Shown: positions 1 to 13,800 of the stretch, in pieces
Position numbering within the stretch: position 1 is the stretch's first letter
How the letters are laid out: every line of letters starts with the position of its first letter
Source of the DNA: Ignelater luminosus
Taxonomy: Eukaryota; Arthropoda; Insecta; Coleoptera; Elateridae
Assembly (NCBI GenBank): GCA_011009095.1
Contig: VTPC01002316.1
Coordinates: forward strand, 1-64,000
Reading direction: 5' to 3'
Length of the DNA: 64,000 bases
Notes under the pieces: generated by a model
Databases searched by the model: none
Told to the model about the DNA's origin: nothing
The model's input: only the letters and a program-made list of their open reading frames with translations
Program-made: the position numbers and the translations under genes

Positions 1-873
1 AATGGATTAATTAAAGAAACCAGAAACCTTAAATACAAACAAAATCTTTAAACATTATTAATTTAATTACTCTTGATCAATTACGTAATGTGGGAAATAA
101 TGCAGGGTTCATTTCATATTTGTCGTCTGCTAAATTAAAAAGAAAGCACAAGTTTGTTATTTATAGAAATATTGAACTTCTTTCGCAACAAAACAAATTA
201 AATGATAGTATAATTGATAATGAAAACGGCAACAGCCAATAAAATGTGAAATAGCGAAAAAGGTGATTTGCAGGTGTTTATCTAAACGCAAAGCAAGTTA
301 TTTAATTTAGTCTACGTGAAATCGCTCCTATGCGGCTGTTTCTGCATTACGTCTCTACGAGTTATAAAAATTATTCTTGGTACATTTTAATTAATTGTGT
401 TTGTTTTTGTGTGGTGTTTGTGGTATAATTTTAACAAATTATATTAAAACCATTTATACTTTTAAACGGTAAATAAAAAATCGTGGTATACGAGGATACG
501 GACACTTACCTAATAATTACCTAGGCACCTAATATTATTATTATGTAAAAATGTGGAAAAGATCCAAATCTGTAATTCTTTCTATTAGAATTCCGAGTAG
601 AATTATTCTAATCACAATATCTAAATCAAAATTTGGAAATTTTAGTTTCAGATAATTATTATTGTTACCATACCTACTTATTAGTGCAAAATTTATGTGC
701 AGATTCAAAATTAAAACCAAAATTTTAATACATGGATTCTTAGTCCATTCGATTTAAACAGTTTTCATGACTTCAGCAAAGCTTAGATAAAAACACAGAA
801 ATGTCCTGCTTTATGTACATTTCGTAATTTCATACCTTAAATTAACATAATAAAGAAGTGTGATTCTTATAAG
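1..873. other. AT-rich sequence, no feature seen
   Basis: I see no gene or repeat here that I can support; the stretch is beyond the 3' end of ed. Confidence 0.5.
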
Positions 874-927
874 ATGTCTTGGACTATTGGATTAATTATG
901 GTCACTCGAAACGTCCACAAATCAAAG
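874..927 (+). CDS. possible first coding exon of an unidentified gene
   Basis: An ATG at 874 opens 18 codons (MSWTIGLIMVTRNVHKSK) that run straight into a strong donor, AAG|GTAAGT, at 927/928. I do not recognise the protein and found no matching second exon. It may be chance; it is listed because it lies just outside the repeat at 972 and downstream of the ed 3' end. Confidence 0.2.
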
Positions 928-971
928 GTAAGTGTTTCTGGCTATAAACATTATACAGAGGGAGTATTATA

Positions 972-1154
972 CAGGGTGGTCCAAGATTCCACTCTAGTGA
1001 GATGATAGCTTTATGTTAGGAGATAGAAACAAATTGAGAGCAGAAAGCGACATAGTGCTTCTGGAAGCATAACCTAAAAATATTCTGAACTACACAGGGC
1101 GTTCGACTTGTTTGTGGCAGTATCTTACTTTATTTTTTCAAATAGAACACCCTG
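972..1154. repeat. short inverted-repeat element (MITE-like)
   Basis: A 183-bp stretch begins CAGGGTG and ends CACCCTG, flanked on both sides by TATA (968-971 and 1155-1158). It has no coding capacity. The ends match the CAGGGTG termini of many insect DNA transposons. The sequence from about 1160 to 1440 also looks repeat-like, but I see no clear end. Confidence 0.45.
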
Positions 1155-1159
1155 TATAT

Positions 1160-2268
1160 TACTTAATTTCTGGATTTCCTATTACATCTAAATTCATTTT
1201 TATTAACCATATGTTTGGTTTAAATTGCGCCGTTTTCGAGATATTATTTCTTTGAAAAAATTTAGATTTACATTGTTTTAAGAATTTTGAGATATCTCTG
1301 GAACTAAACAGGATAGGAAGATACGGTTTGGTCATCGTGTTAAATATGGGCTGTTACATCAATTGTGCTGCAAATTACTTTCCTAAAGATTACTAGGGTC
1401 TCATTGTGGATCATTGAAAATGAAGATCTTCAATCATGGATAACTTGATATTTTTAAATAGAACGATATGAAAACTTTTATATAATCAGACGCATAATTT
1501 AATTTTTTTTCGTTTTTATTTAATGGTCTTTGGGTGTATCTGCGCTGGTTTAAGCGTTATTTTTATAAAAACGTTAATTTTGTTAATTTAAATAACCACA
1601 TTTAGTAAAGAGGGCTGTGCTAAAAACAGTAGTTGCAACTAAAATTCCAATTATGCATATGTACATGAACAGTTTTATTTTTTTGCGTTATGAATAAAAC
1701 AAAAAAAAACAGAACTCTATCAATTTTTAACAGAACAGTACCTACTATTGCATTACATCTTGCAGGTCATCTTATAGGGTCATGACGACTATACGTAGTA
1801 TTAAGATGGTTTGTAACGTGACGAATGCGCTGGTGCGCATTGATTTTAGGCATTTATTTATTAGGGCAAAATATAATTGGAAGGATGCGACTTTTCACAC
1901 GTATTTTAAGAATACCCGCATTCAAAAATTAATTGCTAAAAAAGTATTCATCCGAAAAAGACGACACTTACGTATATGAAAGAGTGGACCTTATGTAACA
2001 TTTTAATCCAGTTATCCTGCTATTTTGTTATTTAAGAAAAAGTTTTAATGAAAAATCGTGCCCCACTCCAGTTCGCTTTCTTTCTCATAGTTTATCTCCA
2101 AGCTGAAGGCTCGTGAAGAAATGGTTGGTTGTTATCCCAAAACCTCCAGGTAAATATTCAGCCAGGTCTAAAACAATTCGTTCCCCCTAGTTATTTTCTG
2201 GTTTATCGTCCGTCTTGTCCTGGAAAATATCATTGTTAAGTACACAAGAAATTTGCCTAATAATCATA
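1160..2268. other. AT-rich intergenic sequence
   Basis: The part to about 1440 reads like an old repeat (the words AGATATCTCTGGAACTAAAC are typical of insect repeat consensus sequence). A 65-codon frame at 1782-1979 has no recognisable content. Confidence 0.35.
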
Positions 2269-3377
2269 TAGGGTGATTCAAAAGGTGTAGACACAACTCT
2301 AGCAGCTCATAAGACAGGTGATTTGGAGTAAAAAACCATAACACACCCATATCCAATTCTCAAAGGTTACTGAGATAATGAGGAAAAAGTGACTGCAGAT
2401 TACGTCTAGTTGCCATTGCAAATTCTGTCAAACAATTCGTGGATAGTAAATTGCTTTAGTTATCTTTGTGTTTTGTGTCAGATAGTGTAGTTGTTGTTAT
2501 TATTATCATTAGTAGTTAATAATAGTATACTAATCTAGAAAATGCTGATACGCATTTTATTTATTGAATGCGTGGTGAAAATGCAGCTGCTGCAGCTGAA
2601 GAAATCTACGCGAAGGAGGCAATATCGCTTGAGAAAATATTTTCCGTTGGTTGCTAAATGCCATTGGCGACACCCCAAATTTCTTTCTTTTGTGGGCTGA
2701 CTAAGTCCATACACGGATATCAGAAAATCCACATGGAGTTCGGGAAACCAGATTTCAACAGCAATCTATCGTAGCATAAATGTAGGGGCTGGTATCATTG
2801 ATGGTCACTTAATTGGACCCTATATTGTGCAACATCGTTTTAATGCTCAAGACTACCTAAGAGTTTCTCCAAGATACTCTGCCTATTCTTATGGAAAATG
2901 AACCTCTGGCTCTACGAAGGAACGTGTGGTTTCGGCAAGATGGGGCTCCTATTCATACTGCAGGTTGTTTACTGGACTAAAGTTCATTAAACTTTTACCT
3001 ATGGGGTTGTTCGAAAGAAACAGTCTACTCTATTCCAATCGAAAGCCAAGAACATTTAATAAATCGACTTCATCAAGTACTGCAGGAATTCGTCAACGGC
3101 CCGAGCAGTTGCGCAATGCACAGAATTCACTTGTTCGTCGATGTGAAGCTTGCATACATTACAATGACAACCAAGTTGAACAATCATTGTGATTTTTATT
3201 TGTTTTCTTATTGTTTTATGTTAGCTACGTAGTTTTTAAGATTTAGTATATAAAACATTTTTCCTCATTATCTCAGCAATCCTTGAAACTCGGACATGTT
3301 GTACACTATAGCTTTTACTCCAAATCACCTGTCTAATGAGCCCCTAGAGTTATGTCCACACCTTCTAAATCACCCTG
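2269..3377 (+). mobile_element. broken DDE transposon with long terminal inverted repeats
   Basis: The left end (from 2269, AGGGTGATTCAAAAGGTGT) and the reverse complement of the right end (to 3377, CAGGGTGATTTAGAAGGTGT) are similar for roughly 110-130 bases; TA flanks both ends. In between on the plus strand are pieces of a transposase in shifting frames: MRGENAAAAEEIY near 2572, GIIDGHLIGPYIVQ near 2790-2835, and NVWFRQDGAPIHTA near 2920-2960, the last being a recognisable catalytic-core motif. Stops and frameshifts break it throughout. It resembles a Tc1/mariner-superfamily DDE group common in insects and cannot make transposase. Confidence 0.72.
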
Positions 3378-6118
3378 TATTTTTACCTAAATATACTTGC
3401 ATGTTGAAGAATCACAATCCGCGAGTGCCGAGATTTTTAACCCGTATGTCTTTGGATTACCTTTTATGTATAAGTGGAATGGTGGTCTATCTCGGTACAG
3501 CACGAGTTGTTCATCTGTGTACAAATGTAGACCAGGATTGAAAGAAGTTTTACAGTTGGACACTAATATTTCAAATATTTCTCTAACTGGAGCTATTTTC
3601 TCGTTCCTTGTCTTATTTCTAAATTAGTAAAACGTAAGAATTTGGTTAAGACATTGTATTTAACACGAAATATACTAGCAAGAATAATTGACTGACAATA
3701 AGTAGGATCACTACACTATAGCATTTCGATAAGTTCGTTACTTTTAGAGCCCCAAATGTGAGTAATGGTCAATATAAGCTTCAATTCCAAGTCTATAGTT
3801 GTGGGTTATATTTATTTTATCGGGGTTCGCGGCATTCCATTTGTCAAAGAAGTTTGTATGTAAAAATGCTTCCTTAATATAAGAGATTCTTGAACTATAA
3901 CATGTAAATTATTTTCTGAATAAATATTTGCTTGAGATCTCCTTAGCTTTCTATTCAACGGAAATTTCGACCACGTCGCGTGGTGCCATGTTTAGCTGTA
4001 TAAATAAGACCATCTACATGAAGTTTCTTTGGATTTTCTTCTTCGGAATTATAGCTACCGCGAATTTCGTCAGGTTCTCCACTTTCAGATGATAGCTGAT
4101 CGTCAGGGTCTATATCGCTCGCCTTGCCGGAAAGGTGATTTTATTGTTGCCCAAGTAGATTTAGCAAATAATTGAATAAACATCTCATTTGCCCACCACT
4201 ATGCAATTAAGTAAACATGCAAATGTAGGAAAGAAAGAAGGAAACCCTGTTTACACCCAATTTCAAAAAGTGGACCATTTCGTTTTCTTCATTTCTTTGT
4301 GAAACATCAAACAACAACTTCTATGTTTTACTAGTTGCACTTGGTGCTTTTACCAAGTTTACACTTGCACAAAGCCAATAAATAATTGGATGCTTTTAAT
4401 GAAATTCTATGAGAACCCAGTATGTAGGGTGACCAAATCTGTTCTGGTCAAAAATTGGATACAGTAATTATAGAATCGATGTGATTCAAAAAATACTTAT
4501 CATAATATTGAAACAGAAAAATATGAATAAAACTATAAGAAAGAATGATGGCATTTAGTTTGACAAAAATTTTCTGCCTGCATTACAATGAAGAAATTTT
4601 TATATAGGTATCAAAGACTTAAATACCAGTATCAGACTGGCGTGGGGAACTAAGAGTCTAGAGACTTCAGGACTAAATCAGAGTGCAGACTAAGCAGGGC
4701 TGAAATTCAAAATCCCAACCTTTTGCCAGGTCAGGAAATAAGTAATTCAATATTTTGTCACCACATAGGGGACCAAATTGGGCCAGTCTGAGTTTCAAAT
4801 AAGTTTTAAAATGAAATTAAAAAAATTAATTGATCTTGTTCAGAAGGATTAAAGAAATTCTAATGTATCGATAAGACTGGCGGAAGAAGTATTTTTAGTT
4901 TTCGAGGAAAATAAAAGATAAAAGATAATAACAAGAAAAGAAGTTTAATCTACTTCACTTGCAAAAAAGTCACCTGCCATCGGACATAATTTCAAAAGTC
5001 GAGTCTGGTAACCCTACCAGTATAAATAAATACAGATAGAGGAAATGGCTAATGTTTGTAAAAAGAAAGATATTCATACAAAACACAACAGCAAGTCCAA
5101 GAAGTAATGGACAAGACGAAAAATTTAATGCAACAATTTCTGGTTCACTAACAACTACCATTGGCAATGACTATTATAAGCTATTATGCATCAAGCATCA
5201 AACCCAAACATATGTATTGTTTAATTGGTCCTGTGAGACATTATTTTATAATAGTTTTAGCATTTGACATTATGCTTTATGTTTACAATTTGAGTTCATC
5301 TATTATCTGAATAGAATTATTCATCTTTTTAATAAACTTGTAGTTTTGTTTTTAATAATATTTACATTACAAAATAAATTTTGCTACAAATCAGTTTATA
5401 ACTATTATTGCTACCTACTAGCACTTTTTACTTTTAGCTTTTGTTCAGAAAGAATAGGATTATAGCTTCATTAAGTACAACAAAAGAAGTTTACAAGGTT
5501 GCTGATGGCCAGAAAACGCCCCCACCCCAGCAGCATTTGTAAAAGAGGTTGCCCAAGACCTAAAAATGTTTTATTATTTTCTATAATTTGATTTTGTTTT
5601 GCGTGCAAATTGTGTTCTACACATAAATTATAGTGACTTTCTCCATTTGATGTAACATGCTCAGACAAGGCAAAATATAGGAATGGGTGCTTTTTTCTTA
5701 ATTTCCAACTGATAGTGAAGTTATTTGCTTGCTAATTTAAGATAATCAATGCTAATAAATATGATTACAGAACTATATAATTTCTAATTTTTCTCACCAT
5801 CGTCGCCATAAAAGTATTGATGAGTTAAATAACCGTGTGGATTGATATCACTCTAAAAGTGAAACATCAAGTTTGTATCTGGTTGCAAAATTTGAGGAAA
5901 TTTCAGTCTGTAATGTTCTCCCTGAAAGTACTAAATACAACCCTTAAACAAAATAACATTATTTGGGTGTCAGACTCTTTGTTTTAAGTAGATATGCATA
6001 TTATTCATCCTTGTTTTAGAGACAATGATTCATTGCTTTCCTAATTAACCCAAGTTCAATATGTACTCTGATTTTACATCAGTAAAAATGAAATCTTCAG
6101 AAGTCTTAAACATTCATA
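3378..6118. other. intergenic sequence with one integrase fragment
   Basis: Apart from the integrase piece at 5045-5190 I see no gene. The stretch is probably old, eroded repeat DNA. Confidence 0.4.
5045..5190 (+). pseudogene. LTR-retrotransposon integrase fragment (Ty3/gypsy-like)
   Basis: One frame reads TASPRSNGQDEKFNATISGSL, close to the conserved PR-NGQ-ER-N region at the end of the retroviral-type integrase core. About 50 residues are recognisable; the rest of the element is missing or too eroded to see. No LTRs or primer-binding site were found nearby. Confidence 0.55.
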
Positions 6119-7690
6119 TTTATTTACAAAAATCAAAATTACAATACAAATAAAAAAGAATTGCTGGCTATGTACATTATTGAAATTAAAACTATATTTT
6201 AAAGTTTATTCTGTAGTCTTACATTTACAAGTCTTTTAAACTTATTTACAAAATAATACAATACAAAAAATATATAAAAAATTTCCATATTTCAAATATA
6301 AAATTCAATAATAGTTCGCTGTATTATTAAAACCATTTTATAATATATTTATGCTTTTGAGATCAATTGTTCTTTTTCACTTCTTGCTCTTTTTTTTTGA
6401 TTTCGTTTACTTCTCCTTGAAATCTTCAATTAGAAAAAATTGTATTTATTATTGAAATGAGTATAACTACTTAAATCCGTTTTTAATGCTTGATTGGAAT
6501 TTAAAACCACAAAAATCCTAAACTTACCAATGATAATATTCTCTCATTAAAAAGTTTATGAATTAATTGTAGGTTAAAATCAGTTTTTAACAGTCCTATA
6601 AATTCAGTTTGAATCAAATTGTTTACTAATCTAAACTTTACATAATTCATTATAAAGCGTTAACAATTTACTGTAAATATACCCACCCAGTGAACAATAA
6701 TATTATTGTAAAGTTTATATTGATCACATATGCATTATACAGTTTGAAATTTATGCAATAAGATCTAATAGAACTTAAATGGATAATAACTGAGATCCTT
6801 CCAAATTAAGTTAAAATTATAACATAATTTAAGTAGTCATACAGTATGTTAAAACTATACCACCAAGCACACAATGAAAATATAAAATTCAACATAGAAA
6901 AATACATATTTAAATTTAAATATACACATGAATAAATACAGAATTTCTTTATAATTTCTCAAAACCTTTCATCATTTTAAGATTTGGCACAACTAAAATA
7001 TACTTTATGTACTTTAAAAATAAGTACAAATTTATAATATTTTTATCTGCACACTAAACATGCAATGTACAAATAAAAATATGAAATAAACTAATAAATA
7101 AATACAAAAAGTAAATGAAAGATTTTGAAAAAACCAATTATTTAAGTAGACACAAAAATCTCCAACAAACATAGAAACAAATTAAAATTGCATCAGTGTA
7201 GCACAACAATTAGTACTTATTGCAAATCTCATCACAATTTGAAGAATAAAATAGTCTCATATATTGCTATAAGGCAGGAATTAATTACCTGCACTTCTAA
7301 TTATTTTTTCTTAATTTGTTTGCCTCAATAAATTTGGCATTATAGTATAAATGGCAAATAACATCCTATCACTTTTAAATTACTTCAATTAATTATTCAG
7401 TTCAGTTTATTAATACCATCGAACACAACAAATATTTAAATAACATGTACGTGCAGAAAAATTAAAACTGTTCATCATCATCAGGTACACGAAGAAAAAA
7501 TTCGACGATTAATATTATTATTATTTACGAAAAATGAAATGCAAAAATTGATGCTTTCACACATTAACGATGAAATATATTTTATTTCTTTGAAGCACTT
7601 ATGAGTCACGCAAACACGTATTAGAGGGATGACACTTAAAAAATGTTTTAAAGAATTATTACTTAGTAATAAAATAATGATAATTCACTT
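6119..7690 (-). other. ed: probable 3' UTR of echinoid
   Basis: About 1.6 kb of very AT-rich, non-coding sequence follows the ed stop codon. Several AATAAA-type signals occur on the minus strand; the last one noted before the sequence character changes is at 6124-6119. Where the transcript really ends cannot be told from sequence alone. Confidence 0.3.
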
Positions 7691-7857
7691 TCACACAATG
7701 ATTTCACGAATAACTCTCCTCGTCCGAGAATTTGGTGTAGAATAACCACTTTCCAAACTTTCTTCATAGCTAAGAGACATATGTTGGGGCGGTTTCTCAT
7801 CTTCCATTTGTTCTAAGTATGGATCCGGAAGGCCACTTACATCATGATAGGGTGAAT
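7691..7857 (-). CDS. ed: echinoid terminal exon with the C-terminal EIIV PDZ ligand
   Basis: Acceptor AG is at 7859-7858. The exon completes a split Asp codon and reads SPYHDVSGLPDPYLEQ, then a glutamate-rich stretch, then RTRRVIREIIV and the stop TGA at 7693-7691. EIIV is the known C-terminal PDZ-binding motif of Drosophila Echinoid. The exon is too short and spliced to stand out as an open frame; it was found by following the phase from the exon ending at 10410. Confidence 0.93.
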
Positions 7858-10800
7858 CTAGAAAATTAAAAGCACATAAATATGAAGTTTCACTCGTTAA
7901 CTCTTCTTATTGAATATATTCTTAACTGTATCTTTAGCCTTTAGGAGTTAACATAGGAAAAATAGCCTATTAAGCGCTGGGTAAGTCTTTTAAATTTTTT
8001 ATAATTTTATAACCTCATTTTATGTAAATTACAATCTTCTTTGTCTCCAAATAATATCAAAAACAATACAAATACAATCTGTAAATTAATCTTAATTAAA
8101 TGGATAAAATCTGAAAACTTTTACTGTGTTAAAAATCATCTATGACAGATTATTCTTGAAGAATTTTATGATAATATCAGTTTGTTGTGTGCTTTTCAAT
8201 AATATAAGCTAATTTATGTAGTAAAATAATCTTAATAGCCTTTGTAGCATTTAATTATGGTAATAAATAGGAAATGGATTTTATGCAAAATACACTTTTA
8301 GTTCTGCATATCTACAAGCTTTCTTGATAATATGTTATTCCAATCACTACATGCATAATTTGTCTTGACATACCAGGTTGGTTTAAACATAGATCTTTTA
8401 TCTTAATTTAGTATGAGATTAATATAAAATTCTGCATGTGCACTAGCAGTTATTAGTATTTTTAGTTTTATTTATTTATTTATTTATTCATGTACCATAG
8501 TAAATTAACATCCTGGTCATTACAATTCCGTAGTTATTATTATCATCAACTGCTTGTTATGCTTCATAAGTAGTAACACCAGGCTTTTTCTCTGAACCAA
8601 AGGTGTTAACTATCATTTGTACCTACTATTAAATGCAATTGCAAATAATATCAGTGATGAATAGTATACATTATTGCCTTCTTCATTACTCATGTATTCA
8701 GACTGTTAACTACTATAACTGGTATTGGTACATAAACCTTTTGAAGTCGGTAGATGTCTTTCAACTCAGTCACAAACAGTTAATACATTTATTGTTTCTA
8801 TTCTTACTAAGAAATATTGTTAAGTAGGTACATCTATAGGTATGCTTTGCAGTCAAAGAAGAGAAGCTTGGGCATCATCATCAACACATTTTTGCAATTT
8901 GATTGTGCAGTGCTTGCTGTCGCTGTAGATTATAATTAGATGCTTGCATTTCTACTAGATTCTTTTAGCTAGAGCTTGATGCTTGATTGCAACAAAGTAA
9001 TGTCATTTTTTTGTATTTCTGGATAGCCCTTAGATGTAAGAACTTTGCATGTAATATACAGCAATATCAATTCTATGGCTTCTCACAGAGCTTTGTTCAA
9101 AGCTATTCAGTTGAACGTTTAAGATCAATATGTTTGTCACTATTACTTCTGTTTATGTAACTATATTTCCTGAGCCGTTTTTCTTAGGCATCGCATATTG
9201 TTTCCATATCAATAGTATGCCTTCCATGATTACATAGGAAATATAATTTCTTTATGAAGCTTCAAGGGTAAAAATTTGATGTTTTGAAGCATCAATTGAG
9301 AAACCCTGGCAATTTAAGCAGTCATTAAATAACTGTTTGTAAGTTTCGTACAAGGTATTCCTTTAGAAATTCTGTATATAGTAAATATAGAATCTGTCTC
9401 TTTCCAGTTTTGAACCTTCTTTATGACTAACTTGACATTGCTGTTACAGTTTGCCCAATCACTGTACTGTTTGGTTGCCCAATATCTGTTAATTCTTTAG
9501 TGTTAAGTAGTAGATCTTCTGGTTGAAATGAAGCATCTTCTCTTGATAGTTTTAGTTCAAATGAAGAGCATCTCATTAGCTTCATTTGGTTGTTTTCTGT
9601 TTCTGATCTAATTTCACTTTTATTTTCACATTACTAAAACTTTCTTCTTGTGGCTGATGTATCTCCTGCATCTGCTTCACTGAGATTGTTTCTATTTAAT
9701 TCTCATTTTACTAATGGGCAACACTACTGCTGAGGAAACATTCTATTACTGAAGAGTCCATATTCATTTAATTGCTATGTTTGGGAACATTATCTTTTTA
9801 CATCCTTCTGTCTTCCTTTTCACATTATAGATGTCTAAGATTCCTCTGAAGTTTCAGGCCTAAGCCATGACCAACTAGTTTCAATTTGCCATTGTTTCAT
9901 TTGTCAGAGTTTTGTCTTCTCAAAATTTACAGAGCTGACTGAATTAACTAGAGTTGTCAACTTTCAAAGCCCAAAGAGCCCATGATAAATTACTATACTC
10001 AATATGTCTTGCAATCATAGGTGACCATAAACATTTATAAATCAGCTTCAATCAGTTTCTAGATATTCTTCTTCAAACTTCTAAAAGATAATTTTTTTGA
10101 TTAATGTTTTCAAATGTTAACATTGCATCTGGACAACCCTTCTATTACCGTTATCACTTTTAATAAAACAGCTAGCACCAAACTCACTTTTAAAAGGCAT
10201 TAATAGCATTACTTATCAAGAAAAAACTTAATTATCATACTTTTACATCTTTCGTCGCCTACTCGATCCTATTTAATAACCACTAGGTATAAATCATTTT
10301 ACAATCTCAGTAGGTTTATTTAACACTTTAGTTATTACTTTTACAGCCTTGAAATTCAATTTTTACTACATAACAAGTCTCTTGTACAAAATAATAATCA
10401 ATTTCTTACCTATATGTTGATCAACTCGTTTCTTAGGTTTATGTACAGCTGCGTAAGGATCGTTACAATATTCTTGCCTAGATGGATTGTTACTATTCCT
10501 CATGTAGTCGTCGCCGTGATTACTCTGTGTGGTAATATGAGGATAATGTGCATAATCATCAACAGCTCCATATCCACCATGAGTAATTGGATCATAACCG
10601 TATGAGTTTTGACGATCTATATGAGCATTTTGTAATTGATTCGTTGAATTGTTAGCAGCGGCTGCCATTTTCATCTGCCACAAAGAATCTTGAGAGTTTA
10701 CGCTGCCGCCATTATTGGAATTGGAATAATTAGAATCCATATAACCCATATTGGCCCCTTAAAAGTAAAGTTATTACATTAAAAATACAAAAAAGCACAA

Positions 10801-13800
10801 GAAACTTGATTAACTTACATTCCCCATTATTAATATTTTGATGAGATTGCATATTTGGATTGGGAACATAACCATAACCATTTTGAGAAGCGTATACTGA
10901 ATTTTTTGGATCTTCCATAGCTAAAGCTAAATCTAAAGAATGTTCTAAAGCTTTGTTTTCCATGCCCGTCGACGGATAATATGGTGGAGGCGCTTGATTT
11001 TGTTGTGTCATAATTGTAGGTCTCACAGAATCCATTTCATAATCTTTAGATTGAGTTTTCTTTGTTTGATTTCTCTTACATCTGCAGAACATGAATAAGA
11101 GGACAACAAACAAAATGCACACAATGCAGCACACCACAATAGCTATAAACGTAGGTGTTGTTACAGTTGGTGCTTCTTTTATATCAGCTGGACCCACTAG
11201 AAATAAATTTTTATGAATAAAAATTCCAAAAATAAAACGAGATTCAAACTTACATTCAGCTTCAACAGATTCTCCACAATGTTCTGGATGCATTCTTAAA
11301 CATAATTTCACCTTCACCCTAATATTAAAGTCATCCCCAACGCCAATAGGTTCTTCATCAATTAGAGACCTTCCCATTCCCTTGTGGTGTCTTGAACCCA
11401 TCTGATCCAAGACTGCTTCCTTATAAGTAGGGGTGAGACCCGAAACGTGTAAAGAAAGGTTATCTACGACTTGCCAAGGTAAATTATCATTGCTAATAGT
11501 TTCAACAACGGCAACAAGTGGAAGGCACGTTGCTGGTATATTTATTGATAAAGCATGAGTTGCTGGATCATAAGCAACTCTTTGCGGCAGAGGTATTCTA
11601 TCAACTCGCGTTGAAACGGCAATTTCTTGCGAATTTTCACTATTACCCTTAATATTTAAAGCTTTAATCTGAAATAAAACGTCAATGTTAAATTTTCCTC
11701 GGTGTTTCAAACTTAAATAATTTCTTACCTTAAAAACGTAATTTTGATGTTGATCTAAATGTGTTACATTACAAGGAACATTTTGCTGGCAATCAACCTC
11801 TGACCAATCAGCAGATCTGGTTATCATGCCACATCCTTCAATTAGCACATCGTCATTACTAGGAACTTTTTTATAAGACACGAAATATTTTGTGTTATAA
11901 ATTCCTCCATTGAAACCAGGCTCCCAATTTAGCGTAACAAAATTGTGTCCCGTATGTAAAGCGGATAATTTAGTAGGTTTTTCGGGCGCTCCTTTGGGTT
12001 GAAGGCGGATTTTAGCTTCAATACTGCCTAAATTATTAATGACCTGGCAGTTATATTCTCCGTAATCTTGTTGTTTAATGTTGGAAATTTTAAGAATGCT
12101 TGTGTACATGTCGTTATCATCAACGTTAGTGTTGATAATGTAATGTCCTTCTGATGATGAAAGCAGGGGTGCAGAATTTAAACTGTAATACCACTTAAAT
12201 TCTGGCTTGGGATAAGCTTGTATTTTACACACGACTTCCGCCGTTTCATGGAGATCATACGCGACTTTATTGTACTGATGTAAAATAATCGGTTCATCTG
12301 TTAAATAAAGAAAAAAATTAATCTCACGTGTTATTAAATTGGTTCAAGACAATTTTACTTACGTTCAATTCTTAAATGCATGCTGGATTCGGCTCGTCTA
12401 ACTTCATTTTCAAAAACGCAAGTGTAGACACCCCTGTCTGATGGGAGTAGTTCGTTTCCGTTAGGCCTGGCTTTTCCACTAAATCTAAGAACGCTCTGAA
12501 CACTGACGGCGCCGTTACTAATTTCCATCATTTCAGTCTTTACTTCATACATATTAACATCCGCAGTAAGTTCCTCGTCATTCTTTAGCCATTTAACTAT
12601 CGGTTTTGGTTTTCCTTTAGCGCTACAAGCTACGGAAAAGTTAGGATCGCCAACTCTTTTAGTTTCCAATGGTTTTAATTTGTATTTGAAGCTAGGTGGT
12701 TGATGAACTTCTAAATTTACGGAAGCTACTTCTCCATGACCTAATTCATTAGTAGCTTGGCAGTAATAAACCCCTTCGCTGTTCAAGTTAACATTGGGGA
12801 TAGTATATTTTGTGCCTGTGGCTAAAACCGTTTGTTGTCCATCGAGTCCAGGTCTGAACCACCTGTATTGCGGAGCGGGCCAACCTGGAGGAGTTGCGGT
12901 GCAAGTTAAAGTAACCGGAGAGCCTTCCGTTGCAATAGGTTTATCTGGCATAATTCTAGCCCTTCCGGGCTTATGTCGTATAAGGAGTGCAATAGAGGCA
13001 TTTCCAATCTTCTCACTCCTCCGGATCGGTAAAGAACTGGGGGTAATTATATTAACTGCTCTGCAAACATAAGTGCCAGAATGTTCAGCAGTAACGTGGC
13101 TTAACCTCAAAGTATCGCCAGACTGCCTAAAATCCGGTTTTCCATCTTTAATCCATTCAATTGTTGTAGGGCTCGGATTTGAACTGATATTACATTTAAT
13201 TGAAACGGCCTCACCCTCTTCCGCTTCTTGAGTTTTGGCCTCGAGGGTAACCACTGGCGCGTATAAAACGTCCAGGATGATTTCCTTCTCGCCAACTTTA
13301 CCGAGCCCGTTATCCGCACTGCAGGTGTACTTTCCTGCATCCTGAATGCTAACGCGGTGAAGAACGTGGCTATTGGATGTGCTAATGAAACGACCGTTCC
13401 GTGTCCAGCGGACGGTGGTGACTTTGGGTTTTGCGTCCACAGAACATTGCAATGTAGCGGAAGAGTCGCGTTCTACCCTTAGTGGATTTTCTGGGCCGAC
13501 TTCTACGCGAGGGAAATCTAAAATTAAATTGAATTCATTATTATAAATCGCATTTTAACGAAATTCGACTTCAATGTTTATTGCTGTAACGGGACAACTC
13601 AAATGGCGGGGCTTAACCGGGATCAGAAATCTAAAATAAAAACTTATTTTGTTTGGGTGGTAATGTCGTAAATTTAAATAACGACCAGTGTTTGAGGTTT
13701 TAATTAACTCTAAAAATAAAGTGTATTTGAGTTTTTAAATTCTTTTTGTGTTTTATAAAAATAAATCTTGCCCGCTCTAGTGTGATATAAATTATGGATT

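Noticed and set aside
10414-10605. Open plus-strand frame of 63 codons.
   Set aside because: It is antisense to the ed tail exon and has no family features.
12794-13072. Open plus-strand frame of 92 codons.
   Set aside because: It is the antisense shadow of the ed exon with Ig domains 3 to 6.
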